From IMG/VR virus record IMGVR_UViG_3300027721_000095, positions 1 through 20,883 of that record: 20,883 nucleotides of DNA, one strand, 5' to 3'. Of the stretch, positions 19,137 through 20,883 are shown in pieces. The notes beneath the pieces are model-generated. The model did no database searches. It saw nothing but the letters and a program-made list of their open reading frames with translations, and was not told the DNA's origin. A program made the position numbers and the translations under genes. The DNA is from a virus. How positions within the stretch are numbered: the first letter of the stretch is position 1; every line of letters begins with the position of its first letter.

Positions 19137-19922
19137 ATGCCCGTCGTCACCACATTCTCGAACTTCTTCAACCAGATTGATCTGGCCGATGTGGTGAACG
19201 GCATCTGCAAGCGTACGAACCTGCCGGAGTCAAACGATCCGGCAGGCTCTACCGACCCAATCTACGCCCAGATCATCGCCCACGTTAACGACGCCAACCA
19301 AGAAATCTTTGGCGATTATAAGTGGCGTCCGCTGGTCGTGGAAGGTGAGATTCCAATCTTCGGAGACTCGCCGGGCCAGAAAGAGAAGGCGTTCGACTTT
19401 CCGGTTGACTTCCAGTACTTCGTTGACCAGACGCAGTGGAACAACAGCACTCAGCTTCCAGCGATGGGGCCGGTGTCTGACCAGTCGTGGCGGATGTACC
19501 AAGTCCGTAACTGGGTTCCCCAGCTGACGTTCTTCTGGCAGCTGAGGGGCGGGAAGCTCTGGGTGCTGAACCCGCCTTATCTAACCGACCCCGCGACGTA
19601 CCCGAAGTTCTCGTTCATGTACGTATCGGGCGCAACCATCATTGATGGCGACAACCCGAGCGTCTACAAGAATACTGCCTCCAAGAATGGCGACACCTTC
19701 ATTCTTGACGGCCTTGCCATCCTACTTCTCGGCCGCGTCAAGTTCTTGGCCGCGAAGGGGTTTGATACTGCCGCCGCCGAGCTGGACTACCAGCGAAGGA
19801 TCGAGCAGGTGATCGACCAGTCTACGGCGGCTCCGGTCTTGACCCTTGCTCGGGATGTTGGCTTCCCGTACATCGGTCTCGCGAACCTGCCAGATACTGG
19901 GTATGGTCGCGGGCCGATGTAA
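19137..19922 (+). CDS. Head-tail adaptor / tail-tube-like protein
   Basis: 261 aa. AGGAG sits 5 nt ahead of the ATG. The helical N-terminus LADVVNGICKRTNLPE is followed by AQIIAHVNDANQEIFGDYKWRPLVVEGEI (44-72), then beta segments (WQLRGGKLWVLNPP, KFSFMYVSGATII), and a C-terminal helix pair LAILLLGRVKFLAAKGFDTAAAELDYQRRIEQ. This arrangement fits podoviral connector proteins that sit under the portal (P22 gp4/T7 gp11 type). It follows the capsid block and precedes the nozzle-like gene. Confidence 0.75.
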   Translation: MPVVTTFSNFFNQIDLADVVNGICKRTNLPESNDPAGSTDPIYAQIIAHVNDANQEIFGDYKWRPLVVEGEIPIFGDSPGQKEKAFDFPVDFQYFVDQTQWNNSTQLPAMGPVSDQSWRMYQVRNWVPQLTFFWQLRGGKLWVLNPPYLTDPATYPKFSFMYVSGATIIDGDNPSVYKNTASKNGDTFILDGLAILLLGRVKFLAAKGFDTAAAELDYQRRIEQVIDQSTAAPVLTLARDVGFPYIGLANLPDTGYGRGPM

Positions 19923-20883
19923 ATGGGTCTTCAGAAAGTAGTCCCTCGTACGAGGTACGGTCGCAGGGTTGCGACGACTAGGTTCAACCAGTCGTTCAAC
20001 TTTCCCGCCCCCGTAGCAGGGCTGAATTACCGCAATCCTATCACGGAGCAGGATCCGAAGGATGCGGTGTCGCTTACGAACCTCATCCCGCGCCCGTATG
20101 GGGTGGAGCTTCGTAAGGGCTGGCGCGTTCATCAAGACGCCCTACCGCCGTTCACGGTAGAGACGCTGATGGACTACACGCCCCAGACAGGTCCGGCTGA
20201 CGCCAAGCTGTTCGCGGCCCTCGCCAATGACGAGATTTGGGACGTTACGGTCAAGGGCGCACCCACGCTGTCCACGACGTTCAGTGGACAGACAGTTTCT
20301 GGGCGGGTGTCGTTCGTAAACTTCTCCACGGACGGTGGAACCTATCTTTGCGTCGTGTCGCATGGTTCAGGCTACTGGACGTATTCTGCTGGCGTGTGGA
20401 CTCAGATTACCATAGGAGCAGGGGCCAACCAGATTGAGTTTCCTGACCTGGACACCACGGCTCCAGAGGACTTTGACTTTATAACGGTCTGGAAGGGTCG
20501 TCTGTGGTTCATCAAGAATGATTCCACGGTCGCCTACTACCTTCCGCCTGGACAGTTCTCTGGTACGTTGGGAATGTTCGACTTCGGGGCGCTGTTCCCC
20601 AATGGCGGGCGTCTGGAGGCGCTGTCTACCTGGACGATGGACGGCGGCAACGGCATCGACGACAAGCTGGTCGTTCTTGCTTCTGGCGGCGACCTCCTAA
20701 TCTACGAAGGCACCGACCCGGACGTGGCTGAGCAGTTCACGATGGTGGGTCGGTGGTTCTATGGTCGGCCCCCGGTTGGTCGCAGGTTCTTCAGCGAGTA
20801 CGGTGGCGACATCGTAATCGTGACTACTCGAGGTCTGGTGTTTCTGTCTGAGCTGTTGCAGTTCGCCGGCAAGTTCCGGGACT
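19923..20883 (+). CDS. Tail nozzle/hub-like or stabilisation protein (C-terminus cut)
   Basis: 320 codons visible; the gene runs past the right edge. The ATG directly follows the upstream TAA. The N-terminus has FPAPVAGLNYRNPITEQDPKDAVSLTNLIPRPYGVELRKGW (28-68), a pattern common in podoviral tail proteins that lie next to the adaptor, followed by many short beta strands rich in Gly, Trp and aromatic residues (KLFAALANDEIWDVT, VWKGRLWFIKND), suggesting a beta-propeller-like body, as in nozzle or P22 gp10-type proteins. Function by pattern and position. Confidence 0.75.
   Translation, partial: MGLQKVVPRTRYGRRVATTRFNQSFNFPAPVAGLNYRNPITEQDPKDAVSLTNLIPRPYGVELRKGWRVHQDALPPFTVETLMDYTPQTGPADAKLFAALANDEIWDVTVKGAPTLSTTFSGQTVSGRVSFVNFSTDGGTYLCVVSHGSGYWTYSAGVWTQITIGAGANQIEFPDLDTTAPEDFDFITVWKGRLWFIKNDSTVAYYLPPGQFSGTLGMFDFGALFPNGGRLEALSTWTMDGGNGIDDKLVVLASGGDLLIYEGTDPDVAEQFTMVGRWFYGRPPVGRRFFSEYGGDIVIVTTRGLVFLSELLQFAGKFRD

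Overview
The window is a piece of a tailed double-stranded DNA bacteriophage genome. Terminase small and large subunits, portal, scaffold, major capsid protein, a connector/adaptor-like protein and a tail nozzle/hub-like protein follow one another rightward. No tape-measure or sheath gene is seen, so the layout looks podovirus-like, although the tail region runs off the right edge. GC-rich coding sequence, AGGAG-type ribosome binding sites and sigma70-type promoters point to a GC-rich, probably Gram-negative host. The host cannot be named from this sequence.

Left arm (1-5113, leftward). This is a replication/early block. Reading from its promoter at about 5100, it encodes a zinc-ribbon protein, an 84-aa unknown and an MSMEG_6728/pyrimidine-dimer-glycosylase-like protein. 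A second promoter at about 4020 drives a DUF932 protein, two tiny membrane proteins missed by ordinary ORF length cut-offs, and a YkgJ-like cysteine-cluster protein. A third promoter at about 2580 drives a 124-aa protein, a cysteine-containing protein that may bind ssDNA, and a family A DNA polymerase cut by the left edge. The three promoters resemble each other.

Centre (5114-9245). The 5114-5404 gap contains a strong leftward promoter followed within 70 nt by an intrinsic terminator, which predicts a small RNA of about 68 nt. It also contains a candidate rightward promoter for a 48-aa ORF and a 697-aa TOPRIM/P-loop primase-helicase. Two noncoding blocks follow. Block 7642-8147 is convergent and has TACACCCC iterons, an AT-rich stretch, a G-quadruplex-forming run, hairpins and a possible 19-aa membrane peptide. 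Block 8535-9245 lies between the leftward 128-aa gene and the terminase genes. It is packed with ordered repeats: four TGGCACG sites including a perfect sigma54-type -24/-12 match, three 45-bp-period repeats, four 15-bp palindromes, three 26-bp-period palindromes and a 14-bp tandem repeat. This is the most unusual part of the window and a good candidate for a replication origin, a packaging (cos/pac) site, or a phage switch region.

Right arm (9246-20883, rightward). This is the morphogenesis operon. Most genes overlap by 1-8 nt. Two extended -10 promoters, ahead of the terminase small subunit and ahead of the 68-aa gene that opens the capsid block, place the predicted transcript start on the ATG itself, which suggests leaderless mRNAs. 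A hairpin terminator with two mutually exclusive foldings follows the major capsid gene. Function calls are from motif recognition by eye; no database search was possible.
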